A DNA stretch of 64,000 bases from Chlamydiota bacterium (GCA_013288005.1 JABDCS010000002.1:62001-126000); one strand, 5' to 3'; counted from the stretch's first letter, positions 41,784-53,501 are shown. The notes: generated by a model not told the origin, from the letters alone. Numbers and translations: made by a program.

Positions 41784-43976
41784 ATGATGGAATACTCTGA
41801 TCGTCAAATTTTTTTTCGCAGAACTCGCCAGTTGCGGGGCTGGTTGCAAGATAAGCTTAAACAAGCTGGTTCTTGGAATCGCGTAATCTGTTTTCTTCTG
41901 TTTGTCATCGCTTTGGCACTTGTTCTACACATACGCGAAGAACGGGTAGCGATCGCCGAGCCCCATACAAAATCGACTCGCTACGTAATTGCGCAAACAG
42001 GTTTTTCCTTTGCTGATGAAGACGCAACGCAGATTTTACGCCAACAGGCAATGCGCGATGTCGGCGAAATTTTCCGGTTTGACGAACAACAACTACAAGA
42101 ACATACCAATACATTTAGCCGTTTTCTGATCGAAGATGAAAAATGGCGCGCTGCCGCTCCTCATACAAGTTTCGAACAAATGTTGAAGGGAGCAGAAGCC
42201 TTAGAAAAAAGCCTTTTAAAAGCTCGTTTTACCGACAGTCGTACTCTTGAAAAAATGCGACAACTCAAAATGCCTGTTCGCCATGTAGAAATGATTACCT
42301 CGCGAGAAAGTTTAGGCGATGTCGAAGATCATCTAGCTTTTTGGCAAAAAGTAAGAGAAAAAAGTTTAGGGCCTAATGTAGAAATAGAAGCGCAGGAGGT
42401 AATTCTACGGTGGTTTAAAGGTATCCCATGGGTATTTCAACAAGATATTGCTCTTGAGGGAACACTTCGAGAAAAGATCGAGGAAGGTGTTCCAGTCAAA
42501 AAAACACGTGTTGAAGCGGGGAGTCCTATTATTCAACCCGGTGAAAAAGTGACCATGCGTCACTTGGCGATGATGCGCGCCATGCGTCAGGCCCTCAATA
42601 AAGAACAGAACCGATGGGAATTTTCGACAATCCTCGGAAGTGTTCTTTTTTCCTTAATATTTACATTAATTGGAATGGCGTATTTTCGCGTTCGTGTGCC
42701 TGATCTCTTTAATTCGACCTCCAAGCTTACCCTCTTAACCACTCTTATTATCGGGACTCTCCTTTTGGGCAAGGTCACAACCTTTTTACTTTTTGAACAT
42801 GTAAATCACCTAGCCCCACTGATTCGATTTCCTCTATTCGTTCCTCTTGCAAGCTTATTGATTTCTATTTTGATTGGTACTGAGGTCGCTTTCTTTAGTT
42901 CGGTTTTTTTAGCAGCGATCATGAGTTTTACTTTAGCCTCAGCATATGAATATGACCGCTTCCTCGCTGCCAATCTCATTACTGCTATATTAGCGATTGT
43001 TATGACGCGTCGGCTCCGTAAACGCTCGCAGCTTTTTCCTATTGCAGCACGTCTGTGGCTTTTGACTGTTCCGCTTATTGTCGCTTTTCACTTATCGGAA
43101 GGGAATGTTTTCGATTTACGCACGTTCTATGATTTTACCATGACATTTGTCTTTCTTTTTGCAAGCGCGATTATCATTGTGGGAGTATTGCCTCTTCTTG
43201 AAACATCCTTCGGTCTACTGACAGATATTACGTTGATGCAACTTCTCGATCCTAATCATCCTTTGATGCGACGCTTGAGTCTCGAGGCCCCCGGTACTTA
43301 TCAACATTCTCTGGTCGCCGGAAACCTTGCTGAAGCCGCTGCTCGTGCAATAGGAGCCAATGGATTATTCTGTCGCGTTGCTACTCTCTATCACGATATT
43401 GGTAAGCTCTTCAATCCTCATTACTTCACCGAAAACCAGCTTGGTGGTTTCAATATTCATCAACTTTTAACGCCTCGTGAGTCTGCGCAAGTTATTATGT
43501 CACACGTGACAGAAGGAGAGGCCCTAGCGCGCAAATCTCGTTTACCGCTCACCGTTATCGATATCATACGCGAACATCATGGCACGACTCTTATCTATTA
43601 CTTTTACCGTAAGCAGCTAGAACAAGCGGGAAATGATCCATCTCTTATCGATGAGCGCAATTTTCGTTATAAAGGGCCTAAACCTCATACTCGAGAATCG
43701 GCCATCGTCATGTTGTCCGATTCAGTAGAAGCAGCTACAAGATCTCTTGATGAGTTTTCAGAAGATCTTATTGCAGCTACTGTGCATAGAATCTTTAAAG
43801 AAAAGATCGAGGAAGGGCAACTAGACGAATGCAGATTGACATTTGAGGAATTAGCGGAAATTAGACGTACGTTAATTAAGGCCTTATTTGTTGCTCATCA
43901 TACACGCATCAAATATCCAGCTAAGACGATTACATCGCCTTCTCCAATAGTAGAAACACCTGTTCTATTATCCTAA
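41784..43976 (+). CDS. 7TM-HD family phosphodiesterase (PgpH-like)
   Basis: The 730-residue protein has one N-terminal membrane helix (about 35-55), an extracytoplasmic domain (about 60-280), seven membrane helices (about 290-490) and a cytosolic HD domain. The HD residues are in TYQHSLVAGNLAEAAARAIG, LYHDIGKLFNP, SHVTEGEALA and IREHHGTTLI, and the last is VMLSDSVEAATRSLDE. This layout is typical of c-di-AMP-specific phosphodiesterases such as PgpH. Chlamydiae make c-di-AMP, so it probably removes that signal. No ribosome-binding site is obvious before the paired ATG codons. Confidence 0.93.
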   Translation: MMEYSDRQIFFRRTRQLRGWLQDKLKQAGSWNRVICFLLFVIALALVLHIREERVAIAEPHTKSTRYVIAQTGFSFADEDATQILRQQAMRDVGEIFRFDEQQLQEHTNTFSRFLIEDEKWRAAAPHTSFEQMLKGAEALEKSLLKARFTDSRTLEKMRQLKMPVRHVEMITSRESLGDVEDHLAFWQKVREKSLGPNVEIEAQEVILRWFKGIPWVFQQDIALEGTLREKIEEGVPVKKTRVEAGSPIIQPGEKVTMRHLAMMRAMRQALNKEQNRWEFSTILGSVLFSLIFTLIGMAYFRVRVPDLFNSTSKLTLLTTLIIGTLLLGKVTTFLLFEHVNHLAPLIRFPLFVPLASLLISILIGTEVAFFSSVFLAAIMSFTLASAYEYDRFLAANLITAILAIVMTRRLRKRSQLFPIAARLWLLTVPLIVAFHLSEGNVFDLRTFYDFTMTFVFLFASAIIIVGVLPLLETSFGLLTDITLMQLLDPNHPLMRRLSLEAPGTYQHSLVAGNLAEAAARAIGANGLFCRVATLYHDIGKLFNPHYFTENQLGGFNIHQLLTPRESAQVIMSHVTEGEALARKSRLPLTVIDIIREHHGTTLIYYFYRKQLEQAGNDPSLIDERNFRYKGPKPHTRESAIVMLSDSVEAATRSLDEFSEDLIAATVHRIFKEKIEEGQLDECRLTFEELAEIRRTLIKALFVAHHTRIKYPAKTITSPSPIVETPVLLS

Positions 43977-43980
43977 GCTT

Positions 43981-44072
43981 TCTCAGAAAATCGAAATAAA
44001 TTTACCTTTTGATGCACCCTCTTAGAAGCGCATGCAAAAAAAAATTGCAATTCAGCAACACACCCCTTAGAG
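43981..44072 (+). repeat. two dispersed repeat ends before acnA
   Basis: CTCAGAAAATCGAAATAAAT then TTACCTTTTGATGCACCC and TCTTAGAAG (to 44030) is the reference right half of the family. A second CAACACACCCCTTAGAG end lies at 44056-44072. Both lie in the 121-bp gap before aconitase. Confidence 0.55.
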
Positions 44073-44097
44073 TTGGGAAAAAATTGCAAGGAGCCTT

Positions 44098-46953
44098 ATG
44101 GACGCTCTCGTGAATCCTTTTGAGACGCTTCGATCGTTGCAAAATGAGAAAAAACATCTTTATTACTCTCTTCCCGTCTTGGAAGAAAAAAAAATAGGCA
44201 AGATCTCCCGTTTACCTGTTTCCATTCGGGTGATGTTGGAATCTCTGCTTCGCAATTGCGACGGTCAACGAGTTAAAGAAGAGGATATTCAAAGGCTGGC
44301 TACATGGAATCCTAAGAAGCCTTTTTCCGAGGATATTCCCTTCTGTGTTTCACGCGTCATCTTACAGGATTTTACAGGTGTTCCTCTCCTTGTTGATCTA
44401 GCCGCAATGCGGAATGCTGTCGCTGCATTGAAGGCTGATCCTAAGTTGATAGAACCTCTAGTGCCTGTCGATCTTGTCATCGATCACTCTGTGCAGGTAG
44501 ATAGAGCAGGAACAGTCGACTCTTTTTTATTCAATTTACAGGTGGAGTTCGACCGCAATCGAGAAAGGTATGAATTTCTTAAATGGGGCCAGCAAGCTTT
44601 TGAAACTTTTAAAGTCGTTCCGCCTGGAATTGGAATTGTCCATCAGGTCAATTTAGAAAATATTGCCACCGTTGTTACCGCTATACAAAAAAAAGAAGGC
44701 TTACTTTTCTTCCCTGATACTCTTGTCGGTACCGATTCTCATACCACTATGATCAATGGATTAGGAGTTGTAGGATGGGGGGTAGGGGGGATTGAGGCGG
44801 AAGCTGCTATGTTGGGCCTTCCTGTGGCCATGCAAGCCCCTGAAGTAATTGGTGTCCATTTGGAAGGAAAGTTAAAAGAAGGAGTCACGGCTACAGATCT
44901 TACTTTGCGAATCACCGAACTTTTGCGCAAAGAGAATGTTGTCGGTAAATTTGTCGAATTTTTTGGTGCAGGTGCGAGCTCTTTAAGTGTTGCTGACCGC
45001 GCGACAATCGGTAATATGTCGCCTGAATATGGAGCGACAATCGGATTTTTTCCTGTAGATGAAAAAACGCTCGATTACCTGCGTATGACCGGACGAGAGG
45101 AGAGTGCTGTTCTTTTAATTAAGGAATACTTACAGGCACAGGAACTTTTTGGGATTCCACAGAAGGGAGAAATCGATTACACGAAAGTAGTGGAATTGGA
45201 TTTAACAACAATTGAGCCCTGTATTGCAGGTCCTAAACGTCCACAAGACCGTATTCTCTTGAGTGATTTGAAAGAGAAATTTAAAGAGCTTCTTACTGCG
45301 CCCGTCAAAGCGGGTGGCTATGAGAAATCTTCTAATGAACTTCCTCAGACGATATTGATACATGCAGAAGGATGGAGAACAGAAAAAGCTCCATATGATT
45401 CGGGTGGAACTACCTCTTCGGATGGCCCTAAAGCCGGTTGGAGTGAAGAGGAGATGGTGACAAATCGCCCTTTTACAATGCCAATAGCTCCGACAGGCTA
45501 CCTTGAGGCAACAGAATATGAGGGTAAGCTTACTCATGGTTCGGTTGTCATTGCTGCTATTACGAGCTGCACCAACACTAGTAATCCCGATGTTATGCTG
45601 GCCGCTGGCATTCTTGCAAAAAAAGCAGTGGAAAAAGGTTTAAGTCTTAACCCTCTTGTTAAGGCAAGCCTTGCTCCTGGATCCCGCGTAGTCACCGATT
45701 ATTTAAATAAGACGGGATTGCAGAAATATTTGGATCAGCTCGGCTTCCAATTGGTCGCTTATGGCTGCACCACATGTATTGGAAATAGCGGGCCTCTGGA
45801 TGCACGCATTGAAGATGCCATCAAAGAGAATGACCTAATCGCAGCTAGCGTACTCAGCGGTAATCGCAACTTCGAGGCTAGAATCCATAGTTCTGTAAAA
45901 GCAAACTTTTTAATGTCACCGCCTCTTGTTATCGCCTTTGCTTTAGCAGGACGTGTTGATATAGATCTTACTAAAGAACCATTAGGTTTAGATAACAAAG
46001 GGAAACCGGTTTTTCTCAAAGATATATGGCCCTCCTCTGAAGAAATTCGGCAAGCGACTGCAGTTGGAATTGAACCCGCCATGTTCAAATCCAGGTATGC
46101 AAATATTCGCCAAGATAACCCCGTATGGGACAAAATAACGATTAAAGAGGGTGCCCAATACGATTGGGATGAAAATAGTACCTATATCCGGAAACCACCA
46201 TTCTTTGAAAAATTCTCACTTGATCTTCCCTCTCGTCCTCAATTCATTGGCATGCGACCCTTAGCATTACTGGGAAATTCTGTGACGACAGACCATATCT
46301 CTCCAGCAGGCTCATTTAAGGCTTCTTCTCCAGCTGGTCAGTACCTTATTGCTCACGGCATTGAGGAGAACGATTTTAATAGTTACGGAAGTAGACGTGG
46401 AAATCATGAAGTCATGATGCGAGGCACGTTTGCGAATGTGCGGATTATGAATAAGCTCGCCGGGGGTAAAGAAGGAGGCTATACTAAACTCATGCCAGAA
46501 GGAACAGTCATGCCCATTTATGACGCATGTCAAAAATATCTCGAAAGGAATACTCCTTTGATATTATTCGCAGGCAAGGAGTACGGTATGGGAAGTTCAC
46601 GCGATTGGGCAGCCAAAGGAGCTGCGCTTTTAGGTGTCAAGGCTGTTGTTGCGCAAAATTTTGAACGTATTCACCGTAGCAATTTAATCGGTATGGGGAT
46701 CCTTCCCTTAAAATTTCGCGAGGGAGAAAGTTGGGAAAGTTTAGGGATACAAGGGGATGAAACGTTTTCTCTTTTGGGGGTAGACAAAGAATTAACGCCC
46801 CGCCAAGAGGTCACACTCGAAATTCAACGGGAGGGTAAGAAAGAGCAGGCGACTCTTTTCTCCTGTTTAGATACTTCTATGGAAATCGATTATTATGAAC
46901 ATGGAGGAATTTTGAATTTTGTCCTCAGACAGCTTCTAGGAAAAAAAGGTTAA
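44098..46953 (+). CDS. acnA: aconitate hydratase
   Basis: A 951-residue [4Fe-4S] enzyme interconverting citrate and isocitrate. Cluster Cys residues are in [13 protein letters not shown] and [13 protein letters not shown]. Substrate segments include [20 protein letters not shown], the [11 protein letters not shown] block and [17 protein letters not shown]. The AcnA/IRP1 length and order are normal. AAGGAG precedes the ATG. Chlamydiaceae lack acn, so a more complete TCA cycle points to an environmental lineage. It is followed 2 bp later by a small membrane protein. Confidence 0.97.
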   Translation: MDALVNPFETLRSLQNEKKHLYYSLPVLEEKKIGKISRLPVSIRVMLESLLRNCDGQRVKEEDIQRLATWNPKKPFSEDIPFCVSRVILQDFTGVPLLVDLAAMRNAVAALKADPKLIEPLVPVDLVIDHSVQVDRAGTVDSFLFNLQVEFDRNRERYEFLKWGQQAFETFKVVPPGIGIVHQVNLENIATVVTAIQKKEGLLFFPDTLVGTDSHTTMINGLGVVGWGVGGIEAEAAMLGLPVAMQAPEVIGVHLEGKLKEGVTATDLTLRITELLRKENVVGKFVEFFGAGASSLSVADRATIGNMSPEYGATIGFFPVDEKTLDYLRMTGREESAVLLIKEYLQAQELFGIPQKGEIDYTKVVELDLTTIEPCIAGPKRPQDRILLSDLKEKFKELLTAPVKAGGYEKSSNELPQTILIHAEGWRTEKAPYDSGGTTSSDGPKAGWSEEEMVTNRPFTMPIAPTGYLEATEYEGKLTHGSVVIAAITSCTNTSNPDVMLAAGILAKKAVEKGLSLNPLVKASLAPGSRVVTDYLNKTGLQKYLDQLGFQLVAYGCTTCIGNSGPLDARIEDAIKENDLIAASVLSGNRNFEARIHSSVKANFLMSPPLVIAFALAGRVDIDLTKEPLGLDNKGKPVFLKDIWPSSEEIRQATAVGIEPAMFKSRYANIRQDNPVWDKITIKEGAQYDWDENSTYIRKPPFFEKFSLDLPSRPQFIGMRPLALLGNSVTTDHISPAGSFKASSPAGQYLIAHGIEENDFNSYGSRRGNHEVMMRGTFANVRIMNKLAGGKEGGYTKLMPEGTVMPIYDACQKYLERNTPLILFAGKEYGMGSSRDWAAKGAALLGVKAVVAQNFERIHRSNLIGMGILPLKFREGESWESLGIQGDETFSLLGVDKELTPRQEVTLEIQREGKKEQATLFSCLDTSMEIDYYEHGGILNFVLRQLLGKKG

Positions 46954-46955
46954 AG

Positions 46956-47504
46956 ATGATGATCGAAGAAAGGATAGAGAATCCCGCTTGGAAGCTACGC
47001 TTTGTTGTAGGGATCATTATGATATCTCTTGCCGTTATAGGCATGATCTTTACCGATATGAAGTCGGATGGGGCGTGGGTGTATTGGCGAATAATGACGC
47101 CTTTTTATGCAGCGCTTTGCATAGGCCTTAGCATTTATCTTCGTAAGAAAGAAATTAAGAAGACAGCCTTGACAATTTGGCACGAAATTTTTCATTGGCT
47201 GGGGCTTCTTTTAGCTGTTTTTCTTGTGAACGCGCTTGTTCAAATGGGTTTAGTCAGCCGGCTGCAAGCAGGTATCGAAGTGCTTTTGCTATTGGCTTTG
47301 GCTACCTTCTTGGCAGGCGTTTATACGGAACCAACTTTTATAGTAGTGGGGATCGCATTAGGTCTTGTTGTTCTTTTCGTCGCTTTCCTCAGTAACTTTC
47401 TTTATTTCATTCTTGTGCCTGTCATTTTAGTGGGGGTCGTTTCGTTGTATTGGATCTCCCGTCGTAACAAAACAAAAGAAAAGGAATTTTATGAAAAAGA
47501 ATAA
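46956..47504 (+). CDS. integral membrane protein of unknown function
   Basis: A 182-residue protein with about six membrane helices (WKLRFVVGIIMISLAVIGMI; YAALCIGLSIYL; IFHWLGLLLAVFLV; IEVLLLLALATFLAGV; FIVVGIALGLVVLFVAFLS; FILVPVILVGVVSLYW) and charged ends. I recognise no family. AAGG precedes the ATG. It begins 2 bp after acnA and overlaps the next gene by 14 bp, so the three are likely one operon. No catalytic motif is visible. Confidence 0.8.
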   Translation: MMIEERIENPAWKLRFVVGIIMISLAVIGMIFTDMKSDGAWVYWRIMTPFYAALCIGLSIYLRKKEIKKTALTIWHEIFHWLGLLLAVFLVNALVQMGLVSRLQAGIEVLLLLALATFLAGVYTEPTFIVVGIALGLVVLFVAFLSNFLYFILVPVILVGVVSLYWISRRNKTKEKEFYEKE

Positions 47505-47823
47505 GTGGATAACTCTTCTTCTCGTCGGTGTTGCTGTATGTAGCGTTTCTTGGCAACGGTCTGGAGCTGGAGAGCAATGCAAGAAAAATAGAGATACCTG
47601 CTCGAAGAGCAAAGATATGTGTCAGGCAGATTATGATGCTTGTATGGATGATGCTGCACAGCAAGACGAAGATTCATTTCTCTCCTCTGCAACTTCAGAT
47701 TCTGCAGATGTATACGACAATTTTACCTCTATGCAAAAGAAGCAAGCAATGGATTATGCCGACGGCAATAAAATGCCGCCAGATGAAGCTATTGCTAAGG
47801 TAGCCCGTCTCTCTCCAAAATAA
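47491..47823 (+). CDS. small secreted Cys-containing protein of unknown function
   Basis: A 110-residue protein with a signal peptide (KKNKWITLLLVGVAVCSVSW). The mature region starts with a Cys-rich stretch CKKNRDTCSKSKDMCQADYD and another Cys before an acidic middle (QQDEDSFLSS), and ends in a basic segment. It is likely periplasmic or outer surface, perhaps disulphide-bonded. AAGGA lies before the ATG. The start overlaps the previous gene in another frame. I recognise no family. Confidence 0.75.
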   Translation: MKKNKWITLLLVGVAVCSVSWQRSGAGEQCKKNRDTCSKSKDMCQADYDACMDDAAQQDEDSFLSSATSDSADVYDNFTSMQKKQAMDYADGNKMPPDEAIAKVARLSPK

Positions 47824-47894
47824 TACTCATCTGCTCTTCTGCAAATAAAGCAGAAGAGCTTTTCTTCAGTCACCTACAGTGCCTTTTAGCAAGG

Positions 47895-49664
47895 TCAAAC
47901 AAATTGCAGTTCTTTGGCCGCATTTTCTAATAGGGATTGAAGACGTTTATCACATTCGATGATTGTAGAAGAGAGGTCGGTTATTTTTTCTTGTTTTACC
48001 GAGCCATAAAGCTTGATTTTAGGTTCTGTGCCCGAAGGACGGATAACAAGACGACTGCCATCTTGTAAGCGGAAAAGTAAGACATCAGATTTAGGTAAAG
48101 TAAGAGATTCGTTCTTTTTTTCCTGAATAAAATGACGGGTGCTCTCTAAGTAATCTTCAATCATAATAACAGCTTTCCCACAAAAATTTTGAGGAGGGTT
48201 TTTTCTTAAGGCTGTCATTAAGCGTTCCATTTTCTCAAATCCCTCTTTACTCGGTGGAAAAGAAAGAGACTTTTGATCTTCTCTAAAAACGCCATATTTT
48301 TTGTAAATCTCTTCTAAGAGATCGACAAAGGTCTTACCTTGAGATTTGGCATAGAGAGCGATTTCAGCAAAGAGACAAGAAGAAATAATAGCATCTTTAT
48401 CTCGCGCGACATCACTTCCTAGAAGATATCCATAAGATTCTTCCGCCCCAAAAATAAATCTATAGGGATTGCCACTCGTTTCCCATAGATGAATCATTTC
48501 ACCGATAAACTTGAACCCAGTTAAGACTTCGAAGCACGTTGCCTTCCAGTTTTTTGCAATGCAGCTGATCATTTCTGTAGAAACAATTGTAGTAATAAAG
48601 GCGCAAGTGGGCTGTAACTTTCCCAACTCCTGCAAATGTTTGCAGAGATATTCCACACAAATACTAGCAATTTGATTACCCGTTAAGATTTGTGCTTCTC
48701 CATGATGCAAAACAGCCATGCCCAATCTATCAGCATCAGGATCATTGGCTAAAAGAATGTCCGCTTTTTCTTTAAGGAGCAGATCGATACCAAGGGCTAG
48801 AGTTTCTTTAAATTCGGGATTGGGGAATTTTACAGTAGGGAAATCGCCATCGGGAATAATTTGTTTTTGTTCGTAAAAAATATGCGAAAATCCCCAATCT
48901 TGTAGAGCCTTAGGAGCCAAAGTAATACCCGTTCCATGAAGACTTGTATAAGCGATAACGAGCTGTTGACCTTCTTTTTTATCTATGTCACCTCGCATTT
49001 GTAGAGGTCGAATAGCCTTGATGTAGGCCTCGTCGATTTCATTGCTAAGAATCGTGATTAGAGGGCTATCAAGAGGAGCTAATTGAATGCTCATTAAATC
49101 TTGTATAGCTTCAACTTCTTGAATGATCCCCTCATCATGAGGAGAAACGACTTGTGCACCATCGCTCCAATAGACTTTGTAGCCATTGTAGACAGCGGGA
49201 TTGTGAGACGCGGTAATCATAATGGCTGCTTGGCATTTTTTATAACGGCACGCAAAAGAAACTAGGGGAGTAGGACGCAATTCTCTAAACAAGAAAACAG
49301 GGATGCCACTTCCTGCTAAAACACGGGCAGATTCTTCGGCAAATTCTTGAGAATGATGACGGCTGTCAAAGCCAATAACAACAGGTGCTTGCTTGTTCTT
49401 AGGCTCCGTTTTGCGAATATAATTGGCTAACCCCTGAGTGGCTCGGCGGATCGTGTAGATGTTCAATCGATTGGTGCCCGGTCCCATGAGCCCTCTTAGA
49501 CCACCTGTACCGAAGTCGAGGTCACGGTAAAATGCGTCGATCACATCTTGAGGATCATGAGCCAGCTTAGTTTTAATCTCATCTTTAGTCTGCTGATCAT
49601 AGGACCCAGTGAGCCATGATTGAACGCGTTTTTGGATCTCAGGAGGTAGGGAGGGTAGAGACAT
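47895..49664 (-). CDS. phosphohexomutase (phosphoglucomutase/phosphomannomutase)
   Basis: The 589-residue enzyme interconverts hexose 1- and 6-phosphates. The phosphoserine loop is TASHNPAVYNGYKVYW, the metal loop ANDPDADRLGMA, the sugar-binding loop GAEESYGYL, and the phosphate-binding RPSGTEPKIKLYG. The large size fits the PGM2/ManB-like group. The TTG at 49670 is only a frame extension; ATG 49664 is used. Substrate preference (glucose or mannose) is not settled. It is separated from the upstream YkgJ gene by a dispersed repeat. Confidence 0.95.
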   Translation of the reverse strand: MSLPSLPPEIQKRVQSWLTGSYDQQTKDEIKTKLAHDPQDVIDAFYRDLDFGTGGLRGLMGPGTNRLNIYTIRRATQGLANYIRKTEPKNKQAPVVIGFDSRHHSQEFAEESARVLAGSGIPVFLFRELRPTPLVSFACRYKKCQAAIMITASHNPAVYNGYKVYWSDGAQVVSPHDEGIIQEVEAIQDLMSIQLAPLDSPLITILSNEIDEAYIKAIRPLQMRGDIDKKEGQQLVIAYTSLHGTGITLAPKALQDWGFSHIFYEQKQIIPDGDFPTVKFPNPEFKETLALGIDLLLKEKADILLANDPDADRLGMAVLHHGEAQILTGNQIASICVEYLCKHLQELGKLQPTCAFITTIVSTEMISCIAKNWKATCFEVLTGFKFIGEMIHLWETSGNPYRFIFGAEESYGYLLGSDVARDKDAIISSCLFAEIALYAKSQGKTFVDLLEEIYKKYGVFREDQKSLSFPPSKEGFEKMERLMTALRKNPPQNFCGKAVIMIEDYLESTRHFIQEKKNESLTLPKSDVLLFRLQDGSRLVIRPSGTEPKIKLYGSVKQEKITDLSSTIIECDKRLQSLLENAAKELQFV

Positions 49665-49767
49665 CTTCAATGGTTTCCAATTTAGTCAATTCGTGGAATT
49701 GAATAAATATACGAAACGAAAGATAAGGGTGCAAATTGAATTGTAAAAACTATTTTTGCAGATCTTG

Positions 49768-49836
49768 AGAGAGTGTAGCAAAAGTAAATCTCTCTCAATT
49801 TTCAAAACGATGAAATATTACTTTCGCAACACCTCT
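49768..49836. repeat. best-preserved copy of the dispersed intergenic palindrome
   Basis: AGAGAGTGTAGCAAAAGTAA (49768 on) and TTACTTTCGCAACACCTCT (to 49836) pair along about 21 positions with two mismatches and two bulges around a loop of about 25 nt. The right arm overlaps the stop of the YkgJ gene at 49835. It can act as terminator for that gene. Confidence 0.65.
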
Positions 49837-50251
49837 AGCGCTGTTCTTCGATTTTCTCGAAAGGAATAAGAGGGGCATCCGGATGATTGATCCCTTCACA
49901 ACGTTGCGCTGCTTCGTTCCAAGCTTCTTTAGTTGAAAGGTATTCTGGCCACCAAGGAAATGTCCGACATTGGCGAGGACGCCCTTGATAAATCTTACAG
50001 CGCTTACCTTCCAAAAAAATGCAATCGTAACTTTTAGGATCTTCTATTAGGGCAACCCTGTCAAAAACTGAACGCGTGTAATCACGCACGAATTCTTCTG
50101 GGCTTATGCCGAGCTGTTCACTGATCGAAAGAATATCTTCTTCTTTAAGCCACACATAGCCTGGTCCTCCTGTGCAACATTGTCCGCACTCTGTGCACTG
50201 AAAACGTAAGCCCTCTTTATACCATGGGAGAGGATCGGATTTATCGCTCAT
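49835..50251 (-). CDS. YkgJ-type cysteine-cluster (UPF0153) protein
   Basis: A 138-residue protein of unknown role that probably binds an Fe-S cluster or Zn. Eight or more Cys are arranged as CTECGQCCTGGPGYVWL and YDCIFLEGKRCKIYQGR, then RPRQCRTFPWWP. The frame extends to 50335, but ATG 50251 overlaps the upstream gene by 11 bp and gives the normal family length. It is coupled to the upstream phosphoesterase gene. Confidence 0.92.
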   Translation of the reverse strand: MSDKSDPLPWYKEGLRFQCTECGQCCTGGPGYVWLKEEDILSISEQLGISPEEFVRDYTRSVFDRVALIEDPKSYDCIFLEGKRCKIYQGRPRQCRTFPWWPEYLSTKEAWNEAAQRCEGINHPDAPLIPFEKIEEQR

Positions 50252-51122
50252 AAGTTGCCCATTGAAAAGAATTTGCTTCAGAAACTTGCCATTCAGATGG
50301 CCTAGATGGTTGCCGGAAGACTTGAATGGAAGCACTTTTTGAGGTCAGATCAAGCAAATTCCAACTTCCGTTTTTAATTTTAGATAAGCTTCCACTATCT
50401 AGAATAATGGGATAATGACTAGGACGAAGATCGGCAAGGCAATGGATGTGTGTATGTCCATGAAGATAAAACCGAACATTCGGGTAGGAACTAAGAAGAG
50501 CCCGTAGCTCCCCTACGCGAAGAAGGGATTTTTGCGGCTTCTCTTGTTCAAATAAGGGAAAGTGGTTCATCACGAGAATGTTCTCTTGTTGAGGAAGAGA
50601 GGAAAGGATCTTTTGTAACGCCTTCTCTGTTTTAGGGTGAAAATGGCCCTGCGATGACGTTAGGGGGCTTGCAAAAGCTGTATCGAGAGCGATTAGGCTC
50701 CAGCCCGAATCTAAGGGGAGTAAAGCCACACCATCTTCTTTGAGACCGTAACCATTTTCCTTGTAATCTGGGAAGAATCGGTAGAATTTTTTTTGTTTCC
50801 AGGCTTTTTTCGTATAATGGTCATGATTTCCAGGGATAACAACAACTTTTATACCGATTTTCTCGAGCTTATTAATGAAAGTAACAGCTTGTTTAAACTC
50901 TTTTGTTTGAGAGGTTGTAGTGAGATCGCCAGTAATGAGGACGTAATTAATTTTTAAAGAAGCGAAGGTATTTATGAGCTGATCGAGTTCTCTTGTATCA
51001 TGATGATTGCGTCTTACTAACATATGATAAAAATTCCCTATCCAACGCTTAGAAAAAAACTGTAGGGGCGAGAAGGTAGGGCTGGCAAAATGCAGATCGG
51101 ATATGTGAGCGATGCGTACCAT
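50241..51122 (-). CDS. calcineurin-like metallophosphoesterase
   Basis: The 293-residue enzyme has all five dinuclear-metal motifs: AHISDLHFAS, ITGDLTTTSQ, IPGNHDHYTKK, VMNHFPLF and YLHGHTHIHC. There is no signal peptide. A homologue stands next to groEL3 in C. trachomatis (CT754 as I remember), which fits this context. Substrate is unknown. The end overlaps the YkgJ start. Confidence 0.95.
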   Translation of the reverse strand: MVRIAHISDLHFASPTFSPLQFFSKRWIGNFYHMLVRRNHHDTRELDQLINTFASLKINYVLITGDLTTTSQTKEFKQAVTFINKLEKIGIKVVVIPGNHDHYTKKAWKQKKFYRFFPDYKENGYGLKEDGVALLPLDSGWSLIALDTAFASPLTSSQGHFHPKTEKALQKILSSLPQQENILVMNHFPLFEQEKPQKSLLRVGELRALLSSYPNVRFYLHGHTHIHCLADLRPSHYPIILDSGSLSKIKNGSWNLLDLTSKSASIQVFRQPSRPSEWQVSEANSFQWATYER

Positions 51123-51200
51123 AGAAAAGAGCCGAATAAATATTCTTCTCTATGATACGCGTTTTGCAGCTCTTTTGCAACCTTAGCGATGAAAGCCTAG

Positions 51201-51220
51201 TTTCAAAAACACCCTCTAAA
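51201..51220 (+). repeat. dispersed repeat end upstream of the phosphoesterase gene
   Basis: TTTCAAAAACACCCTCTAAA is a single end of the dispersed family (compare TTTTGATACACCCTCTAAG at 21154). It lies in the 170-bp gap between the basic-protein gene and the phosphoesterase start. Confidence 0.45.
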
Positions 51221-51292
51221 CTCAGACGGTCGCAATCATGCCAAATCCGAAAAAATATTAATCAGAGATCAAATATAAATAAATCTAAAGAT

Positions 51293-51676
51293 TTACTTCT
51301 GTTTGCTAAGTTTTTTATTCAATAATTTAGATTTAAGTAGGGATTGTTTCGTGGTGGTTTTAGCCCAACGCTCGCCTTCAATATGAGGGTGTTTGGGAGA
51401 AGAAGTATTAGGAACGTCCCCTGGATTTGTTCTTTTAGAACGTTTGCTCGATTGGCCTTTTCCTAGCTTTTTTCGGAAAGAATCTCGCATCTCTCTTAAA
51501 TTGCCCAAAAGATTTTTAAAACCTTTTTTTGCAGGTTTAGCGGGATTTTGCCCACGTGTGTTCCTAATCGTCGGTTGTTCGGCTACAGCTGTAGCCGATA
51601 ATTTTTGTCCTGCACGAACATTTTTTGTTATTTTTTTGCGGATACGAGCATTTACTCGTTCAGATCGATTATTCAT
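51293..51676 (-). CDS. small highly basic protein of unknown function
   Basis: The 127-residue product is rich in Lys and Arg (RVNARIRKKITKNVRAGQ, GQSSKRSKRT, KSKLLNKKLSKQK), with few acidic residues and no signal or membrane segment. It could bind nucleic acid, like the histone-like proteins of Chlamydiae, but lacks the AAxK repeats of HctA or HctB. A 15-bp inverted repeat lies just upstream. The ribosome-binding site is weak. No family is recognised. Confidence 0.65.
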   Translation of the reverse strand: MNNRSERVNARIRKKITKNVRAGQKLSATAVAEQPTIRNTRGQNPAKPAKKGFKNLLGNLREMRDSFRKKLGKGQSSKRSKRTNPGDVPNTSSPKHPHIEGERWAKTTTKQSLLKSKLLNKKLSKQK

Positions 51677-51688
51677 ACGCCTGCCCTT

Positions 51689-51769
51689 TAAAAATCCTTA
51701 TCTTCCGCATAAACGTTAAGAAAGATTTTTACAAGTAGAACGAAAAAAAATCCTAGATAAGGATTTTTA
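51689..51769. repeat. 15-bp perfect inverted repeat upstream of the basic-protein gene
   Basis: TAAAAATCCTTATCT (51689-51703) and AGATAAGGATTTTTA (51755-51769) are perfect complements, 51 bp apart. The left arm begins 13 bp before the basic-protein ATG (51676). It may be a regulatory or insertion relic. Confidence 0.55.
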
Positions 51770-51821
51770 ATAAAAGAAAAGGAAGGAAGGTTACAAATAC
51801 TTTTAGATCGGCAATAAGTTG

Positions 51822-51869
51822 ATTTAACCTCTGACTGCGCCTTGATCTTGACACAATCAGAGGTTAAAT
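51822..51869 (-). terminator. hairpin downstream of groEL
   Basis: ATTTAACCTCTGA (51822-51834) and TCAGAGGTTAAAT (51857-51869) pair perfectly over 13 bp around 22 nt, beginning 7 bp past the groEL stop at 51876. No long T-run follows, so a factor may help. Confidence 0.65.
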
Positions 51870-51875
51870 AAGAAT

Positions 51876-53501
<1,626 letters not shown>

